This document shows, piece by piece, positions 41,468-49,576 of a stretch of 64,000 nt of DNA (positions within the stretch are counted from its first letter, which is position 1; each line of letters starts with the position of its first letter). A program made the position numbers and the translations under genes. Origin of the DNA: Yinghuangia sp035454725 (lineage in GTDB: Bacteria > Actinomycetota > Actinomycetes > Streptomycetales > Streptomycetaceae); the NCBI RefSeq assembly GCF_051388935.1, contig NZ_JBPKBI010000024.1, positions 1 through 64,000 of the forward strand. Reading direction: 5' to 3'. Below the pieces are notes generated by a model. It had not been told where the DNA came from. It searched no databases and worked only from the letters and a program-made list of their open reading frames with translations.

Positions 41468-42817
41468 ATGAGCACAGCCATCGAACAACTCACCCGCCTC
41501 GCGGAGGACGACGACCGGTTCGACCACGCGTACGCCGAGTTGCGCGAGACACAGATCGCCGCGGTCAACGAGCGGTTCCAGGAGCGCCGCGACCGCATCA
41601 AGCTGCTGAGCCGCCGCGCGGACGACGCCGGCACGACCGAGATCCGCAACCGCGCGGACATCGTGCCGCTGCTGTTCCCGCACACCGCCTACAAGAGCTA
41701 CCCCGAAAGCTTCCTGATCGAGGGCAGGTGGGACCGCCTCGGCAAGTGGCTGGCCTCCGTCTCGCCGTACCCGATCGGCCCGATCGACACCACCGGCATC
41801 GACGGGATCGACGATTGGCTCGCGCGGCTCCAGGACGCCGGGCACTACGTGACCTGCTCCAGCGGTACGACCGGGAGCCCCGCGATGCTGTTGTCGTCGC
41901 AGAAGGACATCGACTGGTCGTGCAAGGACGCCGTCGCCATCTTCTCGTGGGGCTCGGGCGTGCGGCCGGAGCAGGACCGGCGCATGCTCGGACTCGGGGC
42001 CACCGCGGCAGCCGGACGGAACATCGCCATCGGGCAGGCGCTGTGGGCGGCGTTCAACGATCCCGCCAAGGAGCCATACCGGCTACCGGTCCCGCCGATC
42101 ACGGTCGGCTCGCTGACCTCGATGGTCGTGCTGCGGAAGAAGGTCGCCGACGGCACCGCGCGCCCCGACGAGATCGCCGAGTTCGAGAAGACCTCCCAGG
42201 AGCGGCAGGAAGCCCTCGACAACGCCATGGTCGCGGGCGCGGAGGCGCTGATCGGGTTCCGGGACGAGAAGCTCTACATCTCCGGCATGTGGGGTCCGCT
42301 GTACCAGATCGCGAAGCTCGTGCGTGACATGGGTTATTCGGGCGAGGACTTCCACCCGGACAACTGCATATACGTCGGCGGCGGCCTCAAGCGTGCGCAA
42401 CTACCGGACAATTACCAGGAGTTCGTGCATCAGACATTCAACATCCCGGCGTCCCGGGACTTCCAGATGTACTCGATGCAGGAGATCGGCTCCGGCATGC
42501 CCAAGTGCCGGAAGGGGAACAGGTACCACGTGCCGCCGTGGCTCGTGCCCATGGTGCTCGACGAGTCCGGCGATGAGCTGCTCCCCCACGAATCCGGCGA
42601 AGTCGAAGGCCGCGCGGCGTTCTTCGACATCTCGCTCGACGGGCGTTGGGGCGGCGTCATCAGCGGCGACAAGATCGCTCTCAGCCTCGATCCGTGCGCC
42701 TGCGGCAGCAAGAGCCCATCGATCCGCAACAACATCGTCCGGTACGCCGACATCAAGGGCGACGACAAGATCGGCTGCGCCGGCACCGTCGACGCCTATG
42801 TGAGGGGGCTGTCGTGA
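41468..42817 (+). CDS. LuxE/PaaK-like acyl-activating enzyme (ANL superfamily)
   Basis: 449 residues from ATG 41468, with GGGAAGG before it. The ATP loop SSGTTGSPAM (about residues 131-140) is the ANL signature as seen in LuxE acyl-protein synthetases and phenylacetate-CoA ligases. Later marks: FQMYSMQEIGSGMPKCRKG, GRAAFFDISLDGRWGGVISG and a Cys pair CACGSK near the C-terminus. The gene overlaps the LuxC-like gene by four bases (GTGA). In lux systems LuxE activates a fatty acid and hands the acyl group to LuxC. Here the acid is unknown and no luciferase pair is adjacent, so light emission is not implied. Confidence 0.78.
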   Translation: MSTAIEQLTRLAEDDDRFDHAYAELRETQIAAVNERFQERRDRIKLLSRRADDAGTTEIRNRADIVPLLFPHTAYKSYPESFLIEGRWDRLGKWLASVSPYPIGPIDTTGIDGIDDWLARLQDAGHYVTCSSGTTGSPAMLLSSQKDIDWSCKDAVAIFSWGSGVRPEQDRRMLGLGATAAAGRNIAIGQALWAAFNDPAKEPYRLPVPPITVGSLTSMVVLRKKVADGTARPDEIAEFEKTSQERQEALDNAMVAGAEALIGFRDEKLYISGMWGPLYQIAKLVRDMGYSGEDFHPDNCIYVGGGLKRAQLPDNYQEFVHQTFNIPASRDFQMYSMQEIGSGMPKCRKGNRYHVPPWLVPMVLDESGDELLPHESGEVEGRAAFFDISLDGRWGGVISGDKIALSLDPCACGSKSPSIRNNIVRYADIKGDDKIGCAGTVDAYVRGLS

Positions 42818-44232
42818 CCGCGATCGACGCCGAACCGACCGCGCCCGCGGTTTCCGCACCGTTCTTCCTGCGCGGTGAGCTCGTCGAGGGCCAGGATGTC
42901 GTCCAGCGTTCGCGCGACCTGGGCATCGCCTTCGCGACGCCGAGGCTCGACCTCGACCGTGCGGTGCACCCGCGCAGCGAGGTGCCTCCGCTGCTCGATG
43001 TGCCGGTCACCGAGATCATCGACTTCCTGGTCGAGACCGGCAGGCGCCTCCGTGACCCCGGCAACACGTTCGTGACCGATTGCATCGACCGCATGTGCGC
43101 GACCCACGTGTTGCCGCGCGCGATGCTTGAGGCGCAGGTCGAGGACGCGGCCGGATATCTCGACCGGCGGGTGCTGGAAACCGTCGTCGAGCAGAACTTC
43201 CCCGATCCCAGGGCGCTGGACGAGTGGGTCCCCAAGCAGGACTTCACCGGACGCAAGAGCTTCGTCCGCGCCTTCGCACCTCGGCTGATCCACGTCCTGC
43301 CGGGGAACGCCCCGGGAGTCGCGGTCCGGTGCATCGCGCAGGCCGCGCTGGTCAAGGCGGTGAACCTGTTCAAGATGTCGTCCAGCGACCCGTTCACCCC
43401 GGTCGCGATCCTGCGGACCATGGCCGACATCGACCCGGGCCACGCCGTCGTGAAGTCGATGTCGGCCGTGTACTGGCGCGGCGGCGACGACGCGGTGGAG
43501 CGGGTGCTGTACCGCCCGCAGTACTTCGACAAGATCGTCGCGTGGGGCGGCGGCGACGCGATCAACAACGTCGTCAAATACCTCGGCCCCGGCTTCCAGT
43601 TGATCTCGTTCGACCCGAAGACCTCGATCTCGATGGTCGGCCGCGAGGCCTTCGCGTCGGAGGAGACCCTCGACGACGCCGCCGAACTTGCCGCGTCCGA
43701 TGTCATGGTGCTCAACCAGGACGCGTGCGTGGCAAGCCGGTTCGTCTACGTAGAAGCGGACGAGGCCGACGCGGACCGCTTCAGCGAGCGCCTTCAGGCC
43801 CGCATCGCCGAAAAGGCAGCCGCCTCAGGCGACATCCGTCCGCTCGACCGCGAAATGCGCGAGCAGATCGACACGTTGGCGATGCTGGACGACGAATTCG
43901 GCGTGTGGGGACGGGCGGACGGCAAGGGCGTCGTCATCCGGTCGGACGAGCCGGTGGACTTCCACCCGGTCAACAAGACCGCCAACGTCGTCCGCGTCGA
44001 CGCGCTCGACGACGCCGTGAAGTACGTCAACGTGGCGACGCAGACGGTCGGTTTCTACCCGTTCGACCGCATGAGCGCCTACCGCGACCGGCTCGCCGCC
44101 GGCGGCGCCCAGCGCATCGTGCGGCTCGGCGAAGCCGGTCCCAGCACCATCGGCAACCCCCACGACGCGATGTACCCCCTGCACCGCTTCGTCCACTGGA
44201 TGGCCCACGAAGACGGCGTCGCCCAACCCTGA
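42814..44232 (+). CDS. LuxC-like acyl-CoA/acyl-protein reductase
   Basis: 472 residues from GTG 42814, coupled to the LuxE-like gene. The fold is that of aldehyde dehydrogenases as adapted in LuxC: KSFVRAFAPRLIHVLPGNAP, VKAVNLFKMSSSDPFTPVAI, AWGGGDAINNVVKYLGPG and VLNQDACVASRFVYVE, where Cys305 is the expected acyl-thioester residue. It should reduce the acyl group delivered by its partner to an aldehyde with NADPH. The end IGNPHDAMYPLHRFVHWMA is typical of the family. With the TetR gene this makes a carboxylate-to-aldehyde unit. Confidence 0.85.
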   Translation: MTAIDAEPTAPAVSAPFFLRGELVEGQDVVQRSRDLGIAFATPRLDLDRAVHPRSEVPPLLDVPVTEIIDFLVETGRRLRDPGNTFVTDCIDRMCATHVLPRAMLEAQVEDAAGYLDRRVLETVVEQNFPDPRALDEWVPKQDFTGRKSFVRAFAPRLIHVLPGNAPGVAVRCIAQAALVKAVNLFKMSSSDPFTPVAILRTMADIDPGHAVVKSMSAVYWRGGDDAVERVLYRPQYFDKIVAWGGGDAINNVVKYLGPGFQLISFDPKTSISMVGREAFASEETLDDAAELAASDVMVLNQDACVASRFVYVEADEADADRFSERLQARIAEKAAASGDIRPLDREMREQIDTLAMLDDEFGVWGRADGKGVVIRSDEPVDFHPVNKTANVVRVDALDDAVKYVNVATQTVGFYPFDRMSAYRDRLAAGGAQRIVRLGEAGPSTIGNPHDAMYPLHRFVHWMAHEDGVAQP

Positions 44233-44403
44233 GGATTCGCAGGTCATTTCGGTGTCACCCGGCCGCCGTCGTCCCCCGTGCCGGCACGATATTGCCGGGC
44301 ACTCCCGCACACCGCACCCTAGACTCGGCACGGCCGGCCGCGGGACTTCGGTTGCGACTTTCGACACCGCCTCTTAAGCGATCCCTCGCAGTTCGCTCCT
44401 CCA
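44233..44403 (+). other. Leader region upstream of the TROVE-like gene
   Basis: No gene is seen. A small imperfect hairpin lies at about 44278-44304 (GTGCCGGCA against TGCCGGGCAC). TAGACT at about 44321 is a good -10 hexamer for actinomycetes, although no matching -35 is clear. Transcription from here would give a leader of roughly 120 bases that includes the hairpin at 44404-44437. A Y-RNA-like noncoding RNA was considered but not demonstrated. Confidence 0.4.
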
Positions 44404-44437
44404 CTCCCCGGCCGGCCCTTTGTGTCCGGCCGGGGAG
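44404..44437 (+). promoter_or_regulatory. Perfect hairpin covering the ribosome site of the TROVE-like gene
   Basis: CTCCCCGGCCGG (44404-44415) and CCGGCCGGGGAG (44426-44437) are exact 12-base reverse complements with a 10-base loop. The 3' arm contains GGGGAG, the Shine-Dalgarno sequence for the GTG at 44447. Folding would block translation, so regulation by RNA structure is plausible. It has no T tract and so is a poor intrinsic terminator. Confidence 0.6.
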
Positions 44438-44446
44438 GGCAGGGAT

Positions 44447-45874
44447 GTGGACCGCCGCGAGTGGGTTGCCTGCGAGGACGTCGTGTTGTTCGTCAACGCG
44501 GCGGTGACCTCGACCGGCCAGCGCGAATTCCGCGACGGCGAGCAGGCGCAGCGCATGTCGCTCGCCTTCCTTCACGAGTACATGGTCGGCAACTACCGGG
44601 AGCTGTACGCGGCGTGCCTGGCGCTGGAGATCAACGACCACAACGCCGCACTTGTCGTCCGGCACCTGCTCCTGACCAGCCGTGACCTGCCGACCGCCAC
44701 CCGCCGCCGCGAGGGCGCGCTCATCGCCCGCCGCCTCGAACTCATGGCACCGCAGCGCGTATACCGCCTCTTCCGCGAATTGGCGCGCCTCGGTGTCAAC
44801 AACCGCCGCACGCGGGCCATCATGCGCGATTGGATCGCACAACGGCCCGACCCGACCTTCGATGCGGTCAAATACCGTTCCGGTGTCAAGGCCGCGGCCC
44901 GGCATGCCCACCTGCCCGTGCACGGCGAGACAGGCCTGGTCCTCTTCGCGCCCCTGCGCCGGCTGAAGGGCTTCAAGACGCCGCTGTTCGAGGCGTGGCG
45001 CCAGGCCCACTACACACAAAGCGCGCTGTACGACCTGCCGTACACCGTCGCCGAAGGCCTCGCGGCCCGACACGGCGTGAGGCGGCCCGAGTTCCTGCGT
45101 CGCATCGCCCCCAAACTCACCCGCTTGGAACGTCTGCGCCTCCAGGAGGCCGGCGAGCGGCTGAAGGTCGACGAGGTCCGCGCCGACCTGACCGCGATGC
45201 CGCTGACCAGGTTGGCGTCGTACGTCTTGTCGCTGACCCGCGAGGTACGCGCCCGCCGGCACGACGAGTTGCACGCGGCGCTGACGGCCGCGGCGCGACG
45301 CGCGGCCGTTGACGCCTCCGGCACGTGGGGGCGGGTGGTCGCGGTGCTGGACGACAGCTTCTCGTCGTTCGGGTCGACCGCCAAACCGCAGCGTCCGCTG
45401 GCGGTCGCGCTTGCGTGCCACTACCTCCTCGGCACGCTCGCCGGCTCCTACACGGCGCTGTGGACGTCGGGCGCGCGGGACGCCCTGATGGTGCGGCCGA
45501 ACGGCCCGACGCGCCTCGGCGATCGGCTGATCGACGCGCTGGAGCTGCGGCCCGATCGGCTGATCGTGGTCTCCGACGGCTGGGACAACGCGCCGCCCGG
45601 GCTCGCCGCCGAAGTGCTGCGGGTGTGGCGCGCGCGGCTGGATCCGGCCGGTGCGACCTCCGTCGTCCACCTCAATCCCGTGTACGACGCAGACGACTTC
45701 GGTGTAAAGGGGATCGGGGCGGGCGTGCCGACGGTCGGTGTCCGGGACGCGGAAGACATACCGACGCTTGTCGAGCTGGCCCGGTTCGCCGAGGGACGCG
45801 CGGGCTTCGAGCAACTGGACCGCTACCTGATGGCCCGTCAAGAACGTTTTCTGGCTGGAGGGGCAGCGCGGTGA
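44447..45874 (+). CDS. TROVE/Ro60-like helical protein with a vWA domain
   Basis: 475 residues from GTG 44447, chosen because GGGGAGGG lies 8 bases upstream. Residues 1-290 are HEAT-like helices in the manner of TROVE proteins (FLHEYMVGNYRELYAACLAL, LFRELARLGVNNRRTRAIM, FDAVKYRSGVKAAARHAHLP). Residues ~300-475 are a vWA domain with a full MIDAS: VVAVLDDSFSSFGS (DxSxS), GPTRLGDRLIDAL (Thr) and LIVVSDGWDN (Asp). Ro60-type proteins are rings that bind misfolded RNAs and Y RNAs; bacterial ones work in RNA repair and decay. The TROVE match is by pattern and remote. It overlaps the next gene by four bases. Confidence 0.62.
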   Translation: MDRREWVACEDVVLFVNAAVTSTGQREFRDGEQAQRMSLAFLHEYMVGNYRELYAACLALEINDHNAALVVRHLLLTSRDLPTATRRREGALIARRLELMAPQRVYRLFRELARLGVNNRRTRAIMRDWIAQRPDPTFDAVKYRSGVKAAARHAHLPVHGETGLVLFAPLRRLKGFKTPLFEAWRQAHYTQSALYDLPYTVAEGLAARHGVRRPEFLRRIAPKLTRLERLRLQEAGERLKVDEVRADLTAMPLTRLASYVLSLTREVRARRHDELHAALTAAARRAAVDASGTWGRVVAVLDDSFSSFGSTAKPQRPLAVALACHYLLGTLAGSYTALWTSGARDALMVRPNGPTRLGDRLIDALELRPDRLIVVSDGWDNAPPGLAAEVLRVWRARLDPAGATSVVHLNPVYDADDFGVKGIGAGVPTVGVRDAEDIPTLVELARFAEGRAGFEQLDRYLMARQERFLAGGAAR

Positions 45875-47031
45875 GCGGGCGCGGATTCGCACTGACGGGA
45901 CTGTCCGTCCGGCCGGCGCAGGTGTGGGGCGCGATCCGGCTCGTGCCGCTGGTGCGTGACGAACCGATCGCCGGCCTGCGCCTGGACAAGCGGGTCCACG
46001 CAGTCGGCGACCCGTCGATCGTCGACGTGGGCGACGGCACCGTCTACAGCTCCTACATCCCCCACGCTTTCGTCGCCTCGTGGGGCGGGGCCGCGGAGCC
46101 GTCCGCGGCGTTCGGCACCCACCTTCAGGAGAAGCCCGCGACACCGCGCCGGGCGAAGCTGCGCGCCCCGGCACGCGCGATCCGTCGCCTGGCACGTCGG
46201 ACCGCCCCGGAGAGGTTGCGGTTCCTGCCCATGCACCTCGCGATGGACGGCTATCTCGCGCTGCACTTCGGCGGCCCCGAGACGGCGTGGGAGGAGTGGA
46301 CGGACGCAGCGGTCCGGCACGGTCTGTCACCGCGCGTGGAGGAGGCCTACTGCGGTGCACGGGTGCGCGGACTCGCGGACGCGCTGCGGGCGTTCGAGAT
46401 CCATCCGGGTCAGTGCGGTGTGGCGCTCTACGTCGCGGACGCGCTCGCAAGCGTGTTCGTGGTGCCGCATCCCGCCGACTACCGCGCGCTGCACACGACG
46501 CTGCTGGAGGACATGTACGGCGAAGTCCTGTTCCATTACACGACCTACGTCGCCGAGGTGCCGGACTTCACCGCGGCGATCGACGCCGACCGTGTCTCGT
46601 CGTTCGCGGACCTGCGGCGCGAGGCGGTGCGGCAGTCGCAGGACTGGGCGCGGTTCCACGACGGCGCGATGGCCGCCGGGCTTCTCGACGAGGAGGCGTA
46701 CGCGTACGAACGCGTCTACCGACTCGGCGAGTTCACCCTGTCGCGGATGCTTCCGCCGTTCCGCCTCAACGAGGAAAACCACATCGGCGAGCTGATCACG
46801 GCGGCCGACGGCCGCCTCGCGTACTGCAAGACGTTCCGGCTCTCCCCACCGCAAATCAAGCGCGGATATCTGCTCTCGCGCCTGCACGCGCACGACTGGG
46901 ACCTGCTCTCGACGGCGCGAGCACTCGGCACCGAGCCGTCGCAACTGGCCCGTCGCATCGAGGCAGCGGGCTTCACCGGTCTGCTGCGACGCGACGTCGT
47001 GGCGCGGCTGGACCGCACAGGCCGGGCGTAG
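45871..47031 (+). CDS. ARPP-1/DUF6569-like protein with a C-terminal helix-turn-helix
   Basis: 386 residues; GTG 45871 overlaps the previous stop (GTGA), with GGAGGGG upstream. The opening FALTGLSVRPAQVWGAIRLV and the later ALRAFEIHPGQCGVALYVAD look like the ARPP-1 family, named for its links with ADP-ribosylglycohydrolases and rhodanese-phosphatases in predicted RNA-repair or conflict operons. The C-terminal ~50 residues (LLSRLHAHDWDLLSTARALG, TEPSQLARRIEAAGFTGLL) form a Fis-type HTH that could make it a DNA-binding regulator. The stop lies only 18 bases from the convergent gvpK stop. Family naming is from memory of the pattern and should be tested. Confidence 0.55.
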   Translation: MSGRGFALTGLSVRPAQVWGAIRLVPLVRDEPIAGLRLDKRVHAVGDPSIVDVGDGTVYSSYIPHAFVASWGGAAEPSAAFGTHLQEKPATPRRAKLRAPARAIRRLARRTAPERLRFLPMHLAMDGYLALHFGGPETAWEEWTDAAVRHGLSPRVEEAYCGARVRGLADALRAFEIHPGQCGVALYVADALASVFVVPHPADYRALHTTLLEDMYGEVLFHYTTYVAEVPDFTAAIDADRVSSFADLRREAVRQSQDWARFHDGAMAAGLLDEEAYAYERVYRLGEFTLSRMLPPFRLNEENHIGELITAADGRLAYCKTFRLSPPQIKRGYLLSRLHAHDWDLLSTARALGTEPSQLARRIEAAGFTGLLRRDVVARLDRTGRA

Positions 47032-47049
47032 CCGAGCTGTTCGCCGCCG

Positions 47050-47523
47050 TCACCCCCGCGGGTGGCGGGCTTCGTCTCGGCGTCCCTGTGCGGTCGGACC
47101 CTCGGGGGCGTCGTCGTTCGACGCGTAGTCACGCGGGAGCAGCGGTCCCAAGGGGCCGAGGTCGAGATTGAGGTCGGCGGGCGTCAGGTCGAACCGTCGG
47201 CGCAGGGTCTCCATGCGGTCCTCAAGGAGCATCAGGGTCAGGCCGATGCGCTCCTCCTGGTCCTCGGTCAGGTCTCCGGCGTCGACGCGGCGCAGGGCCT
47301 GACGCTCCATCAGTTGGCGGAGCAGTTCGACGACGGTGAGGACCAGGCGTACGAGGTCGCGTTCGACGCTGTCGGGGTCCGCGTCCAGCGACCTCCGAGT
47401 GCGGCTGCCGGACTTGTCCCTCGCCCGGCCCCGGTCCGGGGCCTCGGGAGCGGGCCACCAGTCGTCGAACGGGTCGTCGCTCGGCCGACCCGAGGGGCGG
47501 CCTCGCGGGGTTCCTGCGGTCAT
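47050..47523 (-). CDS. gvpK: Gas vesicle protein GvpK
   Basis: 157 residues; ATG at 47523 overlaps the gvpS stop (ATGA). The GvpK core is seen in the middle: DPDSVERDLVRLVLTVVELL, RQLMERQALRRVDAGDLTED, then QEERIGLTLMLLEDRMETLR and FDLTPADLNLDLGPLGPLL. The N-terminal 40 residues are a basic, disordered leader and the C-terminus is charged. GvpK is a minor accessory protein needed for assembly in many gas-vesicle clusters. It is the last gene of the cluster and converges on the ARPP-like gene. Confidence 0.93.
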   Translation of the reverse strand: MTAGTPRGRPSGRPSDDPFDDWWPAPEAPDRGRARDKSGSRTRRSLDADPDSVERDLVRLVLTVVELLRQLMERQALRRVDAGDLTEDQEERIGLTLMLLEDRMETLRRRFDLTPADLNLDLGPLGPLLPRDYASNDDAPEGPTAQGRRDEARHPRG

Positions 47524-47777
47524 GGCCGCCCACCCCCGACCGCCGGCGGCCCGGCCTCCGTGGGCACGAGCAGCGGAAGCGGGTCCGCCGTCCCGCCGAC
47601 CGTGGCGGGGGCGATCAGCGCCCGCAGGTCGATGCGGACCAGCGGGACGTCGGCGATCGACAGGACCAACTCGCCGTGCAGGACCACGCCTCCGGCGAGC
47701 ACCCGGTCGAGCAGGTCGACAAGGGAGGTTTCCGCCTGGGGCAGCGGCGGTGGGAACTGCGGGGCGGGGACACTCAC
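47520..47777 (-). CDS. gvpS: Gas vesicle protein GvpS (GvpA/J/M family)
   Basis: 85 residues. GTG at 47777 overlaps the gvpL stop. The GvpA-like fold is plain: SLVDLLDRVLAGGVVLHGEL, VLSIADVPLVRIDLRALIA. It is shorter and has a Pro-rich end, which with its place between gvpL and gvpK matches GvpS of Streptomyces clusters. GvpS probably helps nucleate or shape the vesicle. Some annotation would call it GvpJ or GvpM; the gene order decides for S. Confidence 0.85.
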   Translation of the reverse strand: MSVPAPQFPPPLPQAETSLVDLLDRVLAGGVVLHGELVLSIADVPLVRIDLRALIAPATVGGTADPLPLLVPTEAGPPAVGGGRP

Positions 47778-48724
47778 GGCGCGGCCTCCCTGCTTGGCTC
47801 GCCGAGCCGACCGGGCTCGGGGGCACCACCAAAACCCGCAGTGCCAGGCGCCTCGGATCCGGCGGTGGTCGCCGACGGCTGTCCGGGGTCCGACCCGCCC
47901 GTTTCCGGCTGGTCGGTTTCCCGCCGGTCCGGCCCGGTGAACGAGTACGGCACCCACGGGCCTCCGACTTCGACGCGCAGCCCGGGGAGTGTCCAGCGGG
48001 TCAGTTCGGCACCGAATGCGTCCACGCGCTCGTCGGCGACCAGGCACGCTGCGTTCAGCATGTTGGCCTCGCCCGGCTTCGACCCCGCGTCCGCACTCGG
48101 CGGCCGCAGGGGGAGGTGGCGTACCTGGTCGGCGACCGTGCGCAGCGCGGCGTCGAGTTCCGAGACGGTCCGCAGCAGTTCCGCGCGGGCACGCTCGGCG
48201 GCCGCACGCTCGTTCCGGCGGCGGTCGAGGTAGGCGCGTCCCGCCCCGCTGCCTGTCGCCCCGGCCCGCCGCGGTGCGCGGGAGGCCGCTTCGGCCGACA
48301 CGGTCCCGTAGACCTTGACGCTCCACTCGGTGTGGCCGGCGACCTCTTCCAACGTGCTGCGCAGCCGGTCCGCCTCCGTGCGCAGGACGTTCCGCACTCC
48401 GTCGTCGTCGTGGTACATCGTGGCCAGGCGCAGCGGAGCGGTGGCAGCCGACGCACCGACGGTCTGCACCACGTCGTTGTGGGCGCGGGCGATCCGTTCG
48501 AGTTCGGGTGGGTCGGTCAAACGCTGCTGGAGGGCTTCCTCGCCGAATGTCTCGACGGGCACGGTCTCCACGACGGCCACCAGGTCGTCGAGTCCGTCGG
48601 CGGCGACGGTGTGGACCGGGCCGCCGCCGATGCCGGCGACGGCGTCCAACGTCGCAGTGTCGAAGGGGCGGCACACCGCGTAGACGTAGCTCGCGGTGGG
48701 GCGGTCGTCGGGCAGGCTGCTCAT
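47774..48724 (-). CDS. gvpL: Gas vesicle protein GvpL (GvpF/L family)
   Basis: 316 residues; ATG at 48724 overlaps the gvpJ stop (ATGA). GvpF/L marks: ASYVYAVCRPFDTATLDAVA, LDDLVAVVETVPVETFGEEA, RIARAHNDVVQTVGASAATA with PLRLATMYHDDDGVRNVLR, AYLDRRRNERAAAERARAEL, and WTLPGLRVEVGGPWVPYSF, the conserved end. A Pro/Gly-rich tail of about 45 residues follows. GvpL binds other Gvp proteins as an adaptor during vesicle nucleation. Confidence 0.92.
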   Translation of the reverse strand: MSSLPDDRPTASYVYAVCRPFDTATLDAVAGIGGGPVHTVAADGLDDLVAVVETVPVETFGEEALQQRLTDPPELERIARAHNDVVQTVGASAATAPLRLATMYHDDDGVRNVLRTEADRLRSTLEEVAGHTEWSVKVYGTVSAEAASRAPRRAGATGSGAGRAYLDRRRNERAAAERARAELLRTVSELDAALRTVADQVRHLPLRPPSADAGSKPGEANMLNAACLVADERVDAFGAELTRWTLPGLRVEVGGPWVPYSFTGPDRRETDQPETGGSDPGQPSATTAGSEAPGTAGFGGAPEPGRLGEPSREAAP

Positions 48725-49203
48725 CGGTCCTCCCCCGGCTCGTCGGCGTCGCGGTCGGGCGGGGCCTGCGCGTCGAGCATTTCGCGCAACCGGCGGTTCT
48801 CCTCGACGAGCGCAGGGTCCGCCGACTCGATGGCGGCGGGTGAGACGTCGCCGCGCTGGGCCAGACGCCGGCGCAGCTTCTCGTTCTCGTCGGCGAGTTC
48901 CCGGTCGGCGGCCTTCGAGGACAGGGACGGGTCGCGCTCCCACCAGTCGATGCCCATCTCCCGCGCGCGGTCGACGGATGCGACGAGCAGGCGCAGCTTG
49001 ATCGTCAGCAGTTCGACGTCGACGAGATTGATCTTGATGTCCCCGGCGATCACGATGCCCTTGTCGAGCACCCGCTCAAGGATGTCGGCGAGGTTGGCCG
49101 GGCCGCCGGGCGCCTGTGGTGTGCGGCGGGCAAGAGAATCCGCCGGCCACCCGCCACCTGCGGATTCGGCGGGGGGATTGCGGCGGAACTCTCCCTGAGT
49201 CAT
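48721..49203 (-). CDS. gvpJ: Gas vesicle protein GvpJ
   Basis: 160 residues from ATG 49203. The GvpA/J core lies at residues 36-85: NLADILERVLDKGIVIAGDI, KINLVDVELLTIKLRLLVAS with VDRAREMGIDWW. A coiled-coil-like C-terminus follows, with repeated ENEKLRRRLAQRG and EENRRLREMLDA. GvpJ is a minor shell or tip protein. The coil could bind neighbours during assembly. It is the fifth gene of the operon. Confidence 0.92.
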   Translation of the reverse strand: MTQGEFRRNPPAESAGGGWPADSLARRTPQAPGGPANLADILERVLDKGIVIAGDIKINLVDVELLTIKLRLLVASVDRAREMGIDWWERDPSLSSKAADRELADENEKLRRRLAQRGDVSPAAIESADPALVEENRRLREMLDAQAPPDRDADEPGEDR

Positions 49204-49251
49204 GCGCGGTGTCCTGTCCCTTCAGAGGCCGGGAGGCCGTGGGTCGGGCGG

Positions 49252-49530
49252 CTACGGGAGCTCCGACGCGGTCCAGGTGCTCCCGTCGGTCGGTGCGCGG
49301 TCTGCGGCGTTGTGCTCCCAGCGGTCCAACAGCTCTTCCTCGCGTTCGTCGTACGTCGCCTCGTCGATCACTCCGTCTTCCAAGTCCTTGAGCAGGGCCG
49401 CGAGTTCGGCGCGTATGACCGCCGGGTCGTACATCTCCTGCTCGGCGGCGTCCTCGACGCGCCGCGCGACCCACACGACGCCGCGGACCGGGGCGAGCGG
49501 CAGGCCGACGAGTCCCGAGAGCAGTCCCAT
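49252..49530 (-). CDS. gvpG: Gas vesicle protein GvpG
   Basis: 92 residues from ATG 49530. The GvpG pattern is complete: GLLSGLVGLPLAPVRGVVWV then ARRVEDAAEQEMYDPAVIRA, ELAALLKDLEDGVIDEATYD and REEELLDRW. GvpG is a small helical accessory protein that supports gas-vesicle formation together with GvpF. Its place after gvpF is standard. Confidence 0.93.
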   Translation of the reverse strand: MGLLSGLVGLPLAPVRGVVWVARRVEDAAEQEMYDPAVIRAELAALLKDLEDGVIDEATYDEREEELLDRWEHNAADRAPTDGSTWTASELP

Positions 49531-49576
49531 CCGTGTTCCTCCTCGCGTCCTGTGCGGCCGACGGCCTGCGGCTCGG

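Noticed and set aside
41468..44232. Bioluminescence operon
   Set aside because: No luciferase alpha/beta genes are present. The LLM proteins in the window are of the F420 type and are not adjacent.
44404..44437. Hairpin considered as the terminator of the LuxE/LuxC pair
   Set aside because: It lies 170 bases after the LuxC stop, has no T tract and covers the ribosome site of the next gene. A terminator role is still possible but is not the better reading.
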